Origin: Pseudosporangium ferrugineum
Lineage (GTDB): Bacteria; Actinomycetota; Actinomycetes; Mycobacteriales; Micromonosporaceae
Reading direction: 5' to 3'
DNA: 64,000 nt
Assembly (NCBI RefSeq): GCF_003002065.1
Contig: NZ_PVZG01000010.1
Location: 186,001-250,000, forward strand
In this document: one piece after another, positions 16,818 to 24,494 of the stretch
Layout: the number at the start of each line of letters is the position of its first letter
Position numbering within the stretch: position 1 is the stretch's first letter
The notes under the pieces: model-generated
Databases searched by the model: none
Seen by the model: the letters and a program-made list of their open reading frames with translations, nothing else
Told to the model about the DNA's origin: nothing
Made by a program: the position numbers and the translations under genes

Positions 16818-17171
16818 ATGAATGGCCTGTTCAGCGGCGCTGCCGCCCGCGCTGCCCTGCGTTCCGCCCACGCCAGCCTCGCCGAGCTGATGTCCAGCGT
16901 CGGGGTCACCGGCCTCGAGGCCGCGGCCCACTCGCCGGGCCTGCTCGCGATCGTCGACCAGCACGAGGCCGGCATCCGCGACAGCCTCACGACCGAGGCC
17001 CGCCCGCTCACCCCGGTGATCCTCGCCGCGTACGCCGAGGGTGTCCGCGACGCCGCCTTCAAGCACGGCTGGCGCGCCCCGGCCGGCCCGATCGACTGGG
17101 CCGCCAACGACTGGGTCCTCAACCGCCTGCTCGCGGTCTGCTCCCTCGCCCGCACGCTGCCCGCGGCCTGA
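16818..17171 (+). CDS. DUF6401-like small protein
   Basis: 117 residues from the ATG at 16818; the open frame reaches back to a TTG at 16785. Key text is LAELMSSVGVTGLEAAAHSPGL, IVDQHEAGIRDSL, YAEGVRDAAFKHGWR and a C-terminal DWAANDWVLNRLLAVCSLAR. This helical pattern matches my recollection of DUF6401 proteins, which occur singly or near natural-product genes. There is no membrane segment. TAACGT at 16804-16809 may be a -10 element. A strong hairpin follows the gene. Confidence 0.65.
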   Translation: MNGLFSGAAARAALRSAHASLAELMSSVGVTGLEAAAHSPGLLAIVDQHEAGIRDSLTTEARPLTPVILAAYAEGVRDAAFKHGWRAPAGPIDWAANDWVLNRLLAVCSLARTLPAA

Positions 17172-17220
17172 CCCGGGACACCCGTCCAGCACCGCCCGGC
17201 AGGCCACCCGATCGTCCCGG

Positions 17221-17248
17221 GGCCGGCACCTCCACCGAGGTGCCGGCC
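17221..17248. terminator. Bidirectional hairpin terminator
   Basis: A perfect 12-bp stem, GGCCGGCACCTC (17221-17232) with GAGGTGCCGGCC (17237-17248) and a 4-base loop, lies between convergent genes. Confidence 0.8.
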
Positions 17249-17262
17249 CTTCCTAGTACCCG

Positions 17263-18585
17263 CTATCCGGGCGTGTGGGACGGCTTGATCACCTGCGTCT
17301 CCTCGCCGTCGGAGGGTTCGGCCGGGCCGGGGATCACCTGGGTCCGCTCGTCACCCTGGGGCGAGATCACGAACGCCGTGGTGTCGTCGTCCTCGTCCTC
17401 GTCGTCGTCGAAGCCCGGGACCGGATTGCTGCTGCGGCGACGCGGCCGCTTCACCGGAATGACCTGGGTCGGCTCGGAGTCGTCGGCCTCCCCCGCCGCC
17501 GTCTCCACCGGCGCGTCAGCCCCCGCCTCCTCGGCGAGTCGAGCCTCCTCGGCCTTCCGCGCCTCCTCAGCCTTACGCGCTTCCTCGGCCTTGCGGGCCT
17601 CTTCAGCCTTGCGCGCTTCCTCGGCCTTGCGGGCCTCTTCAGCCTTGCGCGCTTCCTCGGCCTTGCGGGCCTCTTCAGCCTTACGGGCCTCCTCGGCCAG
17701 GCGCGCCTCCTCCGCCTTGCGAGCCTCTTCGGCCTTGCGCGCCTCTTCCGCCAGGCGCGCTTCCTCCGCCTTGCGAGCCTCCTCCGCGCGGCGCGCTTCC
17801 TCGGCCTTGCGAGCCTCCTCCGCCAGGCGCGCTTCCTCGGCCTTGCGGGCTTCCTCCGCCAGGCGGGCCTCCTCGGCGCGGCGGGCCTTCTCCTCGGCGT
17901 ACGTGCGGGCGTGCTCCCGGATCACCGCGGACTCGGCGCCCGCGCGGTCGAGCCAGATCTCCCAGCGGCGCTGCATCGGGCGGATCAGCCCGCCGCCCAC
18001 GCCGACGATCACCACGCCGGCGACCGTGGCCAGGACCGCGATCAGGACGGGCTGGGTCACCGCCGTCGCGATGTGGACCTGCTCGAGGGCGGCGATGATG
18101 CCGAGGGCGACGATCAGCCAGTACGCCACCTGGGCCAGCACCCGCCCGTACGCGAGGCCGCCCAGCGCGCTGCCGATCAGGTCGCGGACCGCGCCGCCGA
18201 TCGCCGCGGCGACCACGATGATGACGATGGCCACGAAGGCCCGGGGCAGCCAGGCGATCAGCGCCGTGAGCAGGTCGCTGACCGCGTTGGGCCCCCAGAT
18301 GCCGAAGGCGAGCTGGATGGCGAAGAGCAGCACCGCGTAGAAGGCGATCTTGGCGCACAGGTCGCTGGGCTCCAGCCGGCCGCCGAGGGCGCGCCCCATC
18401 GCGCCGCGTTCCACCGCGCGGTCGAAGCCCACCCGGTGCAGGGTCTTGGCGACGACCGTACGCCCGAGCCGGGCCAGCACGTAGCCGATGAGCAGGATCG
18501 CCACGAAAGCGACCGCCGTGGGAACGAACAGCAGCACGGAACGCCACATGTCGCCGAGCGCGTCGCCCAGATCCGAGCCGTTCAT
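17263..18585 (-). CDS. Mechanosensitive-channel-like membrane protein with (xAEEAR)20 tail
   Basis: 440 residues from the ATG at 18585, with GAGGAG upstream (the open frame reaches 18672). Five hydrophobic helices cover about residues 12-205. They include YVLARLGRTVVAKTL and two YW/G-rich helices typical of the TM-helix repeats of MscS-related actinobacterial proteins. A basic linker (MQRRWEIWLDRAGAE) leads into about 135 residues of uninterrupted charged helix with 20 hexapeptides xAEEAR (x mostly K, also L or R). The last 100 residues are acidic and disordered, with TQVIP, TQVIP and TQVIK repeated and DDDTTAFVI. Expected role: a membrane tension channel or scaffold with a long cytoplasmic rod. 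No true MscS beta domain is visible. Confidence 0.8.
   Translation of the reverse strand: MNGSDLGDALGDMWRSVLLFVPTAVAFVAILLIGYVLARLGRTVVAKTLHRVGFDRAVERGAMGRALGGRLEPSDLCAKIAFYAVLLFAIQLAFGIWGPNAVSDLLTALIAWLPRAFVAIVIIVVAAAIGGAVRDLIGSALGGLAYGRVLAQVAYWLIVALGIIAALEQVHIATAVTQPVLIAVLATVAGVVIVGVGGGLIRPMQRRWEIWLDRAGAESAVIREHARTYAEEKARRAEEARLAEEARKAEEARLAEEARKAEEARRAEEARKAEEARLAEEARKAEEARKAEEARLAEEARKAEEARKAEEARKAEEARKAEEARKAEEARKAEEARKAEEARKAEEARLAEEAGADAPVETAAGEADDSEPTQVIPVKRPRRRSSNPVPGFDDDEDEDDDTTAFVISPQGDERTQVIPGPAEPSDGEETQVIKPSHTPG
17521..17880 (-). repeat. 20 x 18-bp coding repeat, with a 36-bp higher-order unit
   Basis: Exactly twenty 18-base units code for xAEEAR. Inside, 36-base units at 17575-17610, 17611-17646 and 17647-17682 are identical except for the first base of the first copy. 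This is a sign of recent duplication by slippage or recombination. The synonymous codons differ in other units, so part of the array is older. Confidence 0.92.
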
Positions 18586-18768
18586 CGTTCTCCTCGTCAG
18601 AATGGGGGGCAGGCCTGAGAAGAGGTTAGATCGGCGCTCCCAGCCCCGCAGCGGCCCGGGCCCGGCAGGCACATCGGGTCAGGTGTGGCGCATGGGGCTC
18701 CCCCGCGCGTACCGGGTAGAACCGGACGTCCGTACAGTGGCCCCATCGTCCGAATGGCCGAGGCGGGC

Positions 18769-18774
18769 TAGGCT
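18769..18774 (+). promoter_or_regulatory. -10-like TAGGCT, leaderless start
   Basis: TAGGCT ends 6 bases before the ATG at 18781, and no Shine-Dalgarno sequence is present. Transcription would begin at or next to the start codon. The same hexamer and spacing precede allantoinase at 40980. Confidence 0.55.
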
Positions 18775-18780
18775 CAACCC

Positions 18781-20913
18781 ATGGTCGGCATGGGCAGTCC
18801 TTCGGCGGCGACGATGGCCGCGCGGGACGGGGGGACGGCACCGCGCACCCCCGACTGCGCCCGGCTCGTCGCCGAGCACCCGTGGGACACCACCTCGCTG
18901 GGTCCGATGGAGAGCTGGGATCCGGTGGTGCGCGCGACCGTCGAGGTGGTCCTGTCCTCGCCGGTCCCGATGGCGCTGGCCTACGGCGACGACTACCTGC
19001 TCCTCTACAACGACGCGTACGCCGAGGTCATCGGCCCCAAGCACCCGGGCGCGCTGGGCCGGCCCGCCGCCGACGTGTTCGGCGACCTCTGGCAGGCGCC
19101 GGGGGTCGGCGGGGTGATCGACGACGTCTACCGCTCCGGGCAGTCCTTCCTGGAGGCGGAGGCCCAGGTGGCCGTCCCGCGTGACGGGCAGGTCGAGCAG
19201 GCGTCGTTCACCCGCGGGCATTCCGTCGTCCGCGACCGGCACGGTTCGGTCGTCGGCGTGCTGACCGTGGCGGCCGAGACCACGCAGGTCACCCGCCGGC
19301 TGCAGAGTCTCGGCGAGCTGACCGCGCGGCTCGCCTCCACGCTGACCATCGACGACGTCGCGCGCGTCGTGCTGGCGTACGCGATGGCCTCTTTCGATGT
19401 TGATCACTGTGTGTTCGCGGTGGACGACGGCGCCGGGTTCCGTTATGTGCGGCGCATCCGCGGCGAGATGGTCGACGAGGTCGACGAGCGCCTGCCCCCG
19501 CTGTGGAAGCGGATCGGCAACGACCCGGCGTTCCCGCTGGCGGTGGCCGCGCAGAGCGGCCGGCCCTCGTTCCTGCCCGACGGTTCCCCGCTGGCGAAGG
19601 TGGCGACGGACCGGCACGAGCGGCGGATCCGGGCCCTCGCCGCGATGCCGCTGCGCACGCCGTCCCTGCACGGCGCCCTCACCATGGGTTACCGCTCCGC
19701 CCACACCTGGCTGCCCGCCGAGCGCGCCCTGCTGTACGCCGCGGCCGAGCTGGTCGCCCAGGCGGCCGAGCGGGCGCGCCGGTTCGAGGCACAGCACGGC
19801 ACCGCGCAGCTCCTGCAGCGCAGCATGCTCCCGGAGCACCTGCCGGAGCTCGACCGGTTCCGCATCGCCGCCCGCTACGACGTGGGCGTGGACGGCAACG
19901 CCGCGGGCGGGGACTTCTACGACGCGTTCGAGCTGGGTGACGGCCGGCTGGCGATGGTGCTCGGCGACGTCGCGGGCCACGACGTACGCGCGGCCGCGGT
20001 GATGGGCCAGGTCCGCGCGGCGCTGCGGGCGCTCGCGCTCACCGATCCGGCGCCGCAGACGGTGCTGGCGGGGCTCGACCGGCTCGTCGGGTCGCTCGGC
20101 GCGGAGTCGCGCAACGAGGAGATCTTCGTGACGGTCGTCTACGGGGTGCTCGACCAGGCCGACGGGACGATCACGCTGGGCAGCGCCGGCCACCCGCCAC
20201 CCGTGCTGCGCCGGGCCGGGCAGGGCCGGGCGTCGGCCCAGTTGGTCGCGGTGCCGCCGGGTGCGCCGCTGGGCCTGGGCGGTTCCTGGCGTACGACGAC
20301 CGTACGGCTGGAGCCCGGCGACACGATCCTGATGTTCAGCGACGGCGTGGTGGAGCGCCGGGGCCGCCCGCTCAGCGCCGGCCTCGACGACCTGGTACGC
20401 GCCGCCGCCGCTGCCGCCAGCGGCGACCCCCGCAACCTCTGCGCGCTGGCCACGGCCGCGGTCGCCGGGCGTACGGATGACGACGTGGCCGTTCTCGCGG
20501 TCGAGCGGGCCGTGGCGCAGAGCCGGTCCGCGACCATGCAGGTGCCCGCGGAGCCGACCGGGCCGAGCCGGGTGCGGCAGTGGATGACGACGCGGCTGCG
20601 CGAGTGGGCGGTTCCCGAGCCGGTCATCGGCGCCGCGATCCTCTGCACGAGCGAGCTGACCACGAACGCGCTGCTGCACGCGGGCACCCCGGCCCAGGTG
20701 CACATCGATCTGAGCGCGGAGCGCCTGCTGGTCTCGGTCGCCGACACGGGTACGCGCGGCAGCGTCACCCGCGCGCGTACGGAGACCCTGAGCAGCCGCG
20801 GCCGCGGGCTGGGCCTGATCGAGGAGCTCAGCGACACCTGGGGCACGGATCCCACGGTGCGCGGGTCCACGGTGTGGTTCGAGATGCTGATACCCCAGGC
20901 GGAAAAGGGGTAA
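18781..20913 (+). CDS. SpoIIE/PP2C phosphatase with PAS, GAF and anti-sigma kinase domains
   Basis: 710 residues. An N-terminal PAS-like sensor is followed by a GAF domain (about 180-340), then the SpoIIE/RsbU-type PP2C domain (about 350-565; QRSMLPEHLPEL, AGGDFYDAFEL, VLGDVAGHDVRAAAVM, SAGHPPPVL, MFSDGVVE, DDDVAVLAV). A GHKL HATPase of the RsbW/SpoIIAB type ends the protein (about 575-705; SELTTNALLHAG, VADTG, GRGLGLIEEL). Such proteins both dephosphorylate anti-anti-sigma factors and hold an anti-sigma kinase module. The aspartates of the phosphatase are intact. No sigma factor or antagonist gene is adjacent. It is soluble and has a leaderless start. Confidence 0.92.
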   Translation: MVGMGSPSAATMAARDGGTAPRTPDCARLVAEHPWDTTSLGPMESWDPVVRATVEVVLSSPVPMALAYGDDYLLLYNDAYAEVIGPKHPGALGRPAADVFGDLWQAPGVGGVIDDVYRSGQSFLEAEAQVAVPRDGQVEQASFTRGHSVVRDRHGSVVGVLTVAAETTQVTRRLQSLGELTARLASTLTIDDVARVVLAYAMASFDVDHCVFAVDDGAGFRYVRRIRGEMVDEVDERLPPLWKRIGNDPAFPLAVAAQSGRPSFLPDGSPLAKVATDRHERRIRALAAMPLRTPSLHGALTMGYRSAHTWLPAERALLYAAAELVAQAAERARRFEAQHGTAQLLQRSMLPEHLPELDRFRIAARYDVGVDGNAAGGDFYDAFELGDGRLAMVLGDVAGHDVRAAAVMGQVRAALRALALTDPAPQTVLAGLDRLVGSLGAESRNEEIFVTVVYGVLDQADGTITLGSAGHPPPVLRRAGQGRASAQLVAVPPGAPLGLGGSWRTTTVRLEPGDTILMFSDGVVERRGRPLSAGLDDLVRAAAAAASGDPRNLCALATAAVAGRTDDDVAVLAVERAVAQSRSATMQVPAEPTGPSRVRQWMTTRLREWAVPEPVIGAAILCTSELTTNALLHAGTPAQVHIDLSAERLLVSVADTGTRGSVTRARTETLSSRGRGLGLIEELSDTWGTDPTVRGSTVWFEMLIPQAEKG

Positions 20914-20923
20914 TCCGGGAGGC

Positions 20924-21598
20924 ATGACGGCCAAACGGGGAGTCCTCTTCGACGTCGACGGCACCCTCGTCGACACCACGTACCTGCACACGGTGGCCTG
21001 GTGGGAGGCGTTGCGTCAGCACGACGTGGACGTACCCATGGCGGAGATCCACCGGGCGATCGGGATGGGCTCCGACAAGATCCTCGACCACCTCCTCGGC
21101 AGCGACCGGGACACCGGCGCCGACGACGACATGTCCGCGGCGCACGACATCCTGTACGGCGCCTGGTGGGAGCGGTTGCGCCCGCTGCCCGGCGCCGCGG
21201 ACCTGCTGCACGCCTGCGCGGAGCGAGGGCTGGCGGTCGTGCTCGCCTCCTCGGCCAAGGGCGCGGAGCTGGAGAAGCTGCGCCGGGTCGTCGGCGCCGA
21301 CGACGTGATCACGGCGGCCACCTCGTCGGCCGACGCCGAGCAGAGCAAGCCGGCGCCGGACATCCTGGAGGCGGCGCTCGACCAGTCCGACGTGGACCCC
21401 GAGCACTGCGTCTTCGTCGGCGACGCGGTCTGGGACGTGAAGGCGGCGGGCAAGCTCGGCATCCCGTGCATCGGCCTGGAGTGCGGCGGCACCAGCGCGG
21501 ACGAGCTGCGGGCGGCCGGCGCCGTCGAGACGTACGCCGATCCCGCCGCCCTGCTCGCCGCCCTGGACCGGTCGGCGATCACGAAGCTGACGGACTGA
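20924..21598 (+). CDS. HAD-superfamily phosphatase
   Basis: 224 residues, subfamily with a cap like beta-phosphoglucomutase. Motif I is DVDGTLVDTT (nucleophile Asp10), motif II LASSAKG, motif III Lys in SKPAPDI, and motif IV FVGDAVWDVKAA. GGGAGG directly precedes the ATG 10 bases after the phosphatase gene, so the two may share a transcript. The substrate is a small phosphorylated metabolite; the sequence does not say which. A hairpin follows. Confidence 0.88.
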   Translation: MTAKRGVLFDVDGTLVDTTYLHTVAWWEALRQHDVDVPMAEIHRAIGMGSDKILDHLLGSDRDTGADDDMSAAHDILYGAWWERLRPLPGAADLLHACAERGLAVVLASSAKGAELEKLRRVVGADDVITAATSSADAEQSKPAPDILEAALDQSDVDPEHCVFVGDAVWDVKAAGKLGIPCIGLECGGTSADELRAAGAVETYADPAALLAALDRSAITKLTD

Positions 21599-21602
21599 GC
21601 CT

Positions 21603-21642
21603 CGCGCGACCGCACGACAACCGCGCGGTCGCGCGCATGTTT
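21603..21642 (+). terminator. Hairpin with short T run
   Basis: An 11-bp stem (21603-21613 with 21625-21635) starts 4 bases after the HAD stop and is followed by TTTT at 21639-21642. It separates the HAD gene from the antiporter, consistent with a separate antiporter promoter. Confidence 0.65.
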
Positions 21643-21669
21643 TGCCCCCGCGCCGGGCAGTGTGGGCTG

Positions 21670-22938
21670 GTGCAACTGCCCGACCTCCTCTTCGCGATCT
21701 TCGGCGTGGGGGCCCTGCTGGCGGGCATCCTGCCGCGGGTCCTCGAGCGCCGCCCCCTGTCCATGCCGATCGTGTTCCTGGGGCTGGGCGCGGCGCTCTT
21801 CGCCCTGCCCCTGGGCCTGCCGGAGGCCGATCCCCTGGCCCACCCGGCCCTGACCGAGCACCTCACCGAGATCTGCGTGATCGTCGCCCTGATGGGTGCC
21901 GGGCTGAAGATCGACCGCCCGCTGGACCGGCGGCGATGGTCCTCGACGTGGCGGCTGCTGGGCATCGCCATGCCGGTCACCATCGCCGCCGTCGCCCTGC
22001 TGGGCTGGTGGTGGGCCGGCCTGGTGCCGGCGGCGGCCCTGCTGCTCGGCGGCGCGCTCGCCCCGACCGACCCGGTGTTGGCCTCGGACGTGCAGGTCGG
22101 CGAGCCGACCGACGAGGAGGATTCCGAGGACGAGGTGCGGTTCGCGCTGACCTCGGAGGCGGGCCTGAACGACGGCCTGGCCTTCCCCTTCGTGTACGCG
22201 GCGATCGCGATGGCCACGGCCGCGGTGACGCACGAGAGCTGGCTCGGCGAGTGGGCGCTCAAGGACGTGCTCTACAAGATCGTCGTGGGGGCGGTCGGCG
22301 GCCTGCTCATCGGGCGGCTGCTCGGCCGGCTGTTCTTCCGCGCCCGCAACAAGAAGCTGCGTCTCGCCCATCATTCCGAGGGCTTTCTCGCCCTGGCGGC
22401 GACGTTCCTGGCGTACGGCCTGGTCGAGGTCGCCGGCGGCTACGGGTTCCTCGCGGTGTTCGTCGCCGCGCGGGGGATCCGGTCGGCGCAGCGCTCGCAC
22501 GAGTACCACCAGGTGTTGCACGACTTCGCCGAGCAGATCGAGCGGCTGCTGACCGTGCTGCTGCTGTTGCTGCTCGGCGGGGCGGCGGTGGGCGGCCTGC
22601 TGTCGGCGCTCACCTGGGAGGCGGCCCTGATCGGGCTGGCCCTGGTGTTCGTGATCCGGCCCGTGGCGGCGTTCCTGTCGCTGCGCGGGGCGCCCGGCCA
22701 CCCGGCCGAGCACTGGGTCATCGCCTGCTTCGGAATCCGGGGGATCGGGACGTTCTACTATCTTGCGTACGCGATGGGCCACGCCACGTTCCCGGGAGTG
22801 GATGTCGTATGGGCGACAGCCGCCTTCGTCGTTCTGGTGAGCGTGGTGTTGCACGGCGTGGCGGTCACGCCCGTGATGCGGCTTCTGGACCGATACAACG
22901 AACGGTCGCGCACCCCGGAGGAGCGACACGCACAGTAA
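21670..22938 (+). CDS. Cation:proton antiporter (CPA1/NhaP-like)
   Basis: 422 residues with about 12 membrane helices. The family core is present: GGALAPTDPVLASDVQVG in the discontinuous helix, SEAGLNDGLAFPFVY (the ND motif of electroneutral CPA1 antiporters) and a conserved Arg in FGIRGIGTFYYLAYA. It exchanges Na+ or K+ for protons across the cell membrane. The GTG at 21670 is taken as the start: CAGTGT ends 6 bases before it and the sequence VQLPDLLFAIFGV fits the family. An in-frame ATG at 21637 is possible. Confidence 0.9.
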   Translation: MQLPDLLFAIFGVGALLAGILPRVLERRPLSMPIVFLGLGAALFALPLGLPEADPLAHPALTEHLTEICVIVALMGAGLKIDRPLDRRRWSSTWRLLGIAMPVTIAAVALLGWWWAGLVPAAALLLGGALAPTDPVLASDVQVGEPTDEEDSEDEVRFALTSEAGLNDGLAFPFVYAAIAMATAAVTHESWLGEWALKDVLYKIVVGAVGGLLIGRLLGRLFFRARNKKLRLAHHSEGFLALAATFLAYGLVEVAGGYGFLAVFVAARGIRSAQRSHEYHQVLHDFAEQIERLLTVLLLLLLGGAAVGGLLSALTWEAALIGLALVFVIRPVAAFLSLRGAPGHPAEHWVIACFGIRGIGTFYYLAYAMGHATFPGVDVVWATAAFVVLVSVVLHGVAVTPVMRLLDRYNERSRTPEERHAQ

Positions 22939-23119
22939 TCGGCATTGCTCTGAGTAATCGCAGCTCCGCGAAACCGTAGTTTATTTAGGACATTGAACCC
23001 GGGTGTAGTGGCGGAGCGTATTCATGGCTGTAAAGTGATCGGCACCTCCCCCAGGCCGGTAGTGAGGATCGCCCCCGTGCGCGACCTCATCCATGATGGA
23101 GCGACGAAAGGTGTGGCCG

Positions 23120-23902
23120 ATGCGTATACGGGGCTTTGCGCCGGGAACACCCTGCTGGGTCGAGCTGGCGAGCACGGATCCCGCCCGGGCGGCGGACTTC
23201 TACGCCCGCCTCTTCGGCTGGGAGCCCGCCGGCGACCGGTTCAAGCTCAACGGCCGCGCGGCCGCCGGCCTGACCCGCGCCCGTGCGGACCGCCCCGCGG
23301 GCTGGCTGACGTACCTGACCGAGCACAACCTCGAGGCCTCCGTCATGCGGGTGCGTGAGGCGGGCGGCCGGCTGGTCAGCGAGCCGGCCGAGGGGCACGG
23401 CGGCCGTTCCGCCGTCATCGCCGACCCGGCCGGCGCGATCCTGGGCATCTGGGAGCCGCGCGAGTTCACCGGCGCCCAGATCGGCGGCGAGCCGGGCACC
23501 ATGACCTTCCCCGAGCTGCTCACCGACGACACGGTGACGGCCGCCAACTTCTACGGCCAGGCGTTCGGCTGGCTGCTGCGCGACGAGTACGGCAGCGACG
23601 GCACCCGCGGCGAGTGGATCACCACGGCCCACGACGCGATGGCCGGGCTCGCCCCCAGCCGGGGCGGTAGCTGGTGGCGCGCCGCGTTCCAGGTCGCCGA
23701 CTGCGCCGAGACCCTGGAGGACGCCCGCGCGTACGGCGCCACGGTCATCTCCGGGGCCAGGGACATGGGCTTCGGCACGTACGCCGAACTGCTCGACCCC
23801 TGGGGCGTCCCGTTCTCCATCGCGGCCCCGGCGGTGATCCCGATCGAGTTGACGATGTCCTTCACCCCGAATTCAGGCATGGAGCTGACGTTCGGCGGGT
23901 AG
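23120..23902 (+). CDS. Two-domain VOC (glyoxalase-like) protein
   Basis: 260 residues, two tandem glyoxalase/bleomycin-resistance folds. Domain one begins FAPGTPCWVELASTDPARAADFYARLFGW and domain two begins FPELLTDDTVTAANFYGQAFGW. The paired repeat is typical of actinobacterial VOC proteins such as the hydroxylase-like set. AAGGTG precedes the ATG at 23120; an ATG at 23093 is in frame but poorly placed. The 180-base upstream region is AT-richer (GTTTATTTAGGAC at about 22979-22991) and probably holds its promoter. Function is unknown beyond ligand or metal binding. Confidence 0.85.
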   Translation: MRIRGFAPGTPCWVELASTDPARAADFYARLFGWEPAGDRFKLNGRAAAGLTRARADRPAGWLTYLTEHNLEASVMRVREAGGRLVSEPAEGHGGRSAVIADPAGAILGIWEPREFTGAQIGGEPGTMTFPELLTDDTVTAANFYGQAFGWLLRDEYGSDGTRGEWITTAHDAMAGLAPSRGGSWWRAAFQVADCAETLEDARAYGATVISGARDMGFGTYAELLDPWGVPFSIAAPAVIPIELTMSFTPNSGMELTFGG

Positions 23903-23941
23903 TGGTACGCCTGTTCGAATCACCATCGAGGAGGCGGCGCC

Positions 23942-24151
23942 ATGGCGGCGACGGAGCAGGATCCGGCATCGAACACGATCAAGGACCCGGCGGACTGGAC
24001 CACCGGCGACGAGCCGGCCACCGGAGCACAGCAGTCATATCTGCACACGCTGGCTTCCGAAGCGCACGAGGAAGTGCCCGAGGACCTCACGAAGGCGGAG
24101 GCGTCGGAGCGCATCGACGAATTGCAGGAGAAGACCGGCCGCGGCCGGTAG
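23942..24151 (+). CDS. DUF3072 family small protein
   Basis: 69 residues. The C-terminal half, TGAQQSYLHTLASEAHEEVPEDLTKAEASERIDELQ broken here as TGAQQSYLHTLASEAHEEVP and DLTKAEASERIDELQ, matches DUF3072, a small helical domain found across bacteria. The N-terminal part is acidic and flexible. GAGGAGG precedes the ATG at 23942. The role is unknown. It is followed by a strong terminator. Confidence 0.9.
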   Translation: MAATEQDPASNTIKDPADWTTGDEPATGAQQSYLHTLASEAHEEVPEDLTKAEASERIDELQEKTGRGR

Positions 24152-24168
24152 GGGATCACTTTCGCGAG

Positions 24169-24198
24169 GAGGGCCGGCCCGTCGGGCCGGCCCTCTTT
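24169..24198 (+). terminator. Intrinsic terminator
   Basis: GAGGGCCGGCCC (24169-24180), a 3-base loop and GGGCCGGCCCTC (24184-24195), then TTT. It follows the DUF3072 gene by 17 bases. Confidence 0.85.
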
Positions 24199-24208
24199 CC
24201 GCCCTCGC

Positions 24209-24256
24209 TGTCAACCCGGGTTGACACCGCGCGAGCTGTCAACGTAAGTTGACAGC
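24209..24256 (+). promoter_or_regulatory. Twin palindromic operators overlapping a leaderless promoter
   Basis: Two 18-bp inverted repeats are present: TGTCAACCCGGGTTGACA (24209-24226) and TGTCAACGTAAGTTGACA (24237-24254). They share the half-site TGTCAAC and their centres are 28 bp apart. The first ends in TTGACA, a perfect -35 box. After 18 bases comes TAAGTT (24245-24250), a plausible -10, and 6 bases later the ATG at 24257. No ribosome binding site exists. The operators therefore cover both promoter elements, as expected for repression, perhaps by the HTH protein they precede. Confidence 0.85.
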
Positions 24257-24493
24257 ATGACCGAAGCAACCGATCTGGCCGCCGCCGCGGGCAGCACCGA
24301 TCCCCGGGTCGGGCTGCGCGCGGTGGTGGCGCTGCGCCGCCTCCTGGAGGGCCTCGAGCACCTCCAGGTGGCCAACGCCCGCCGCAAGGGCTGGTCCTGG
24401 CAGGAGATCGCGGACGCCCTCGAGGTGACCCGCCAGGGCGTGCACAAGAAACACGCGAACCGCGTGCCGATGCAGGACCCACGGGAGGGCTGA
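24257..24493 (+). CDS. Small HTH protein, possible autoregulator of the Clp_N operon
   Basis: 78 residues. The core RKGWSWQEIADALEVTRQGVHKKHAN is a helix-turn-helix (here shown in parts: WSWQEIADALEVTRQGV and HKKHAN); the recognition helix is rich in polar residues. The preceding helix LRAVVALRRLLEGLEHLQ likely dimerises. The gene is followed one base later by a Clp N-domain protein, an arrangement I recall from Streptomyces. The palindromic operators directly upstream make autoregulation likely, but this is inferred. Confidence 0.85.
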   Translation: MTEATDLAAAAGSTDPRVGLRAVVALRRLLEGLEHLQVANARRKGWSWQEIADALEVTRQGVHKKHANRVPMQDPREG

Positions 24494-24494
24494 G

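Noticed and set aside
21016-22929. A 637-codon minus-strand frame antisense to the HAD and antiporter genes
   Set aside because: The plus strand codes for complete HAD motifs and a 12-helix antiporter; the antisense frame has no recognisable features.
22981-23175. A 64-codon minus-strand frame upstream of the VOC gene
   Set aside because: It overlaps the VOC start, lacks a ribosome binding site and has no coding bias; the region is better read as promoter.
24209-24254. The TGTCAAC repeats considered as a CRISPR remnant or attachment site
   Set aside because: Only two copies, each self-palindromic, directly overlapping promoter elements of the next gene; an operator explains them better.
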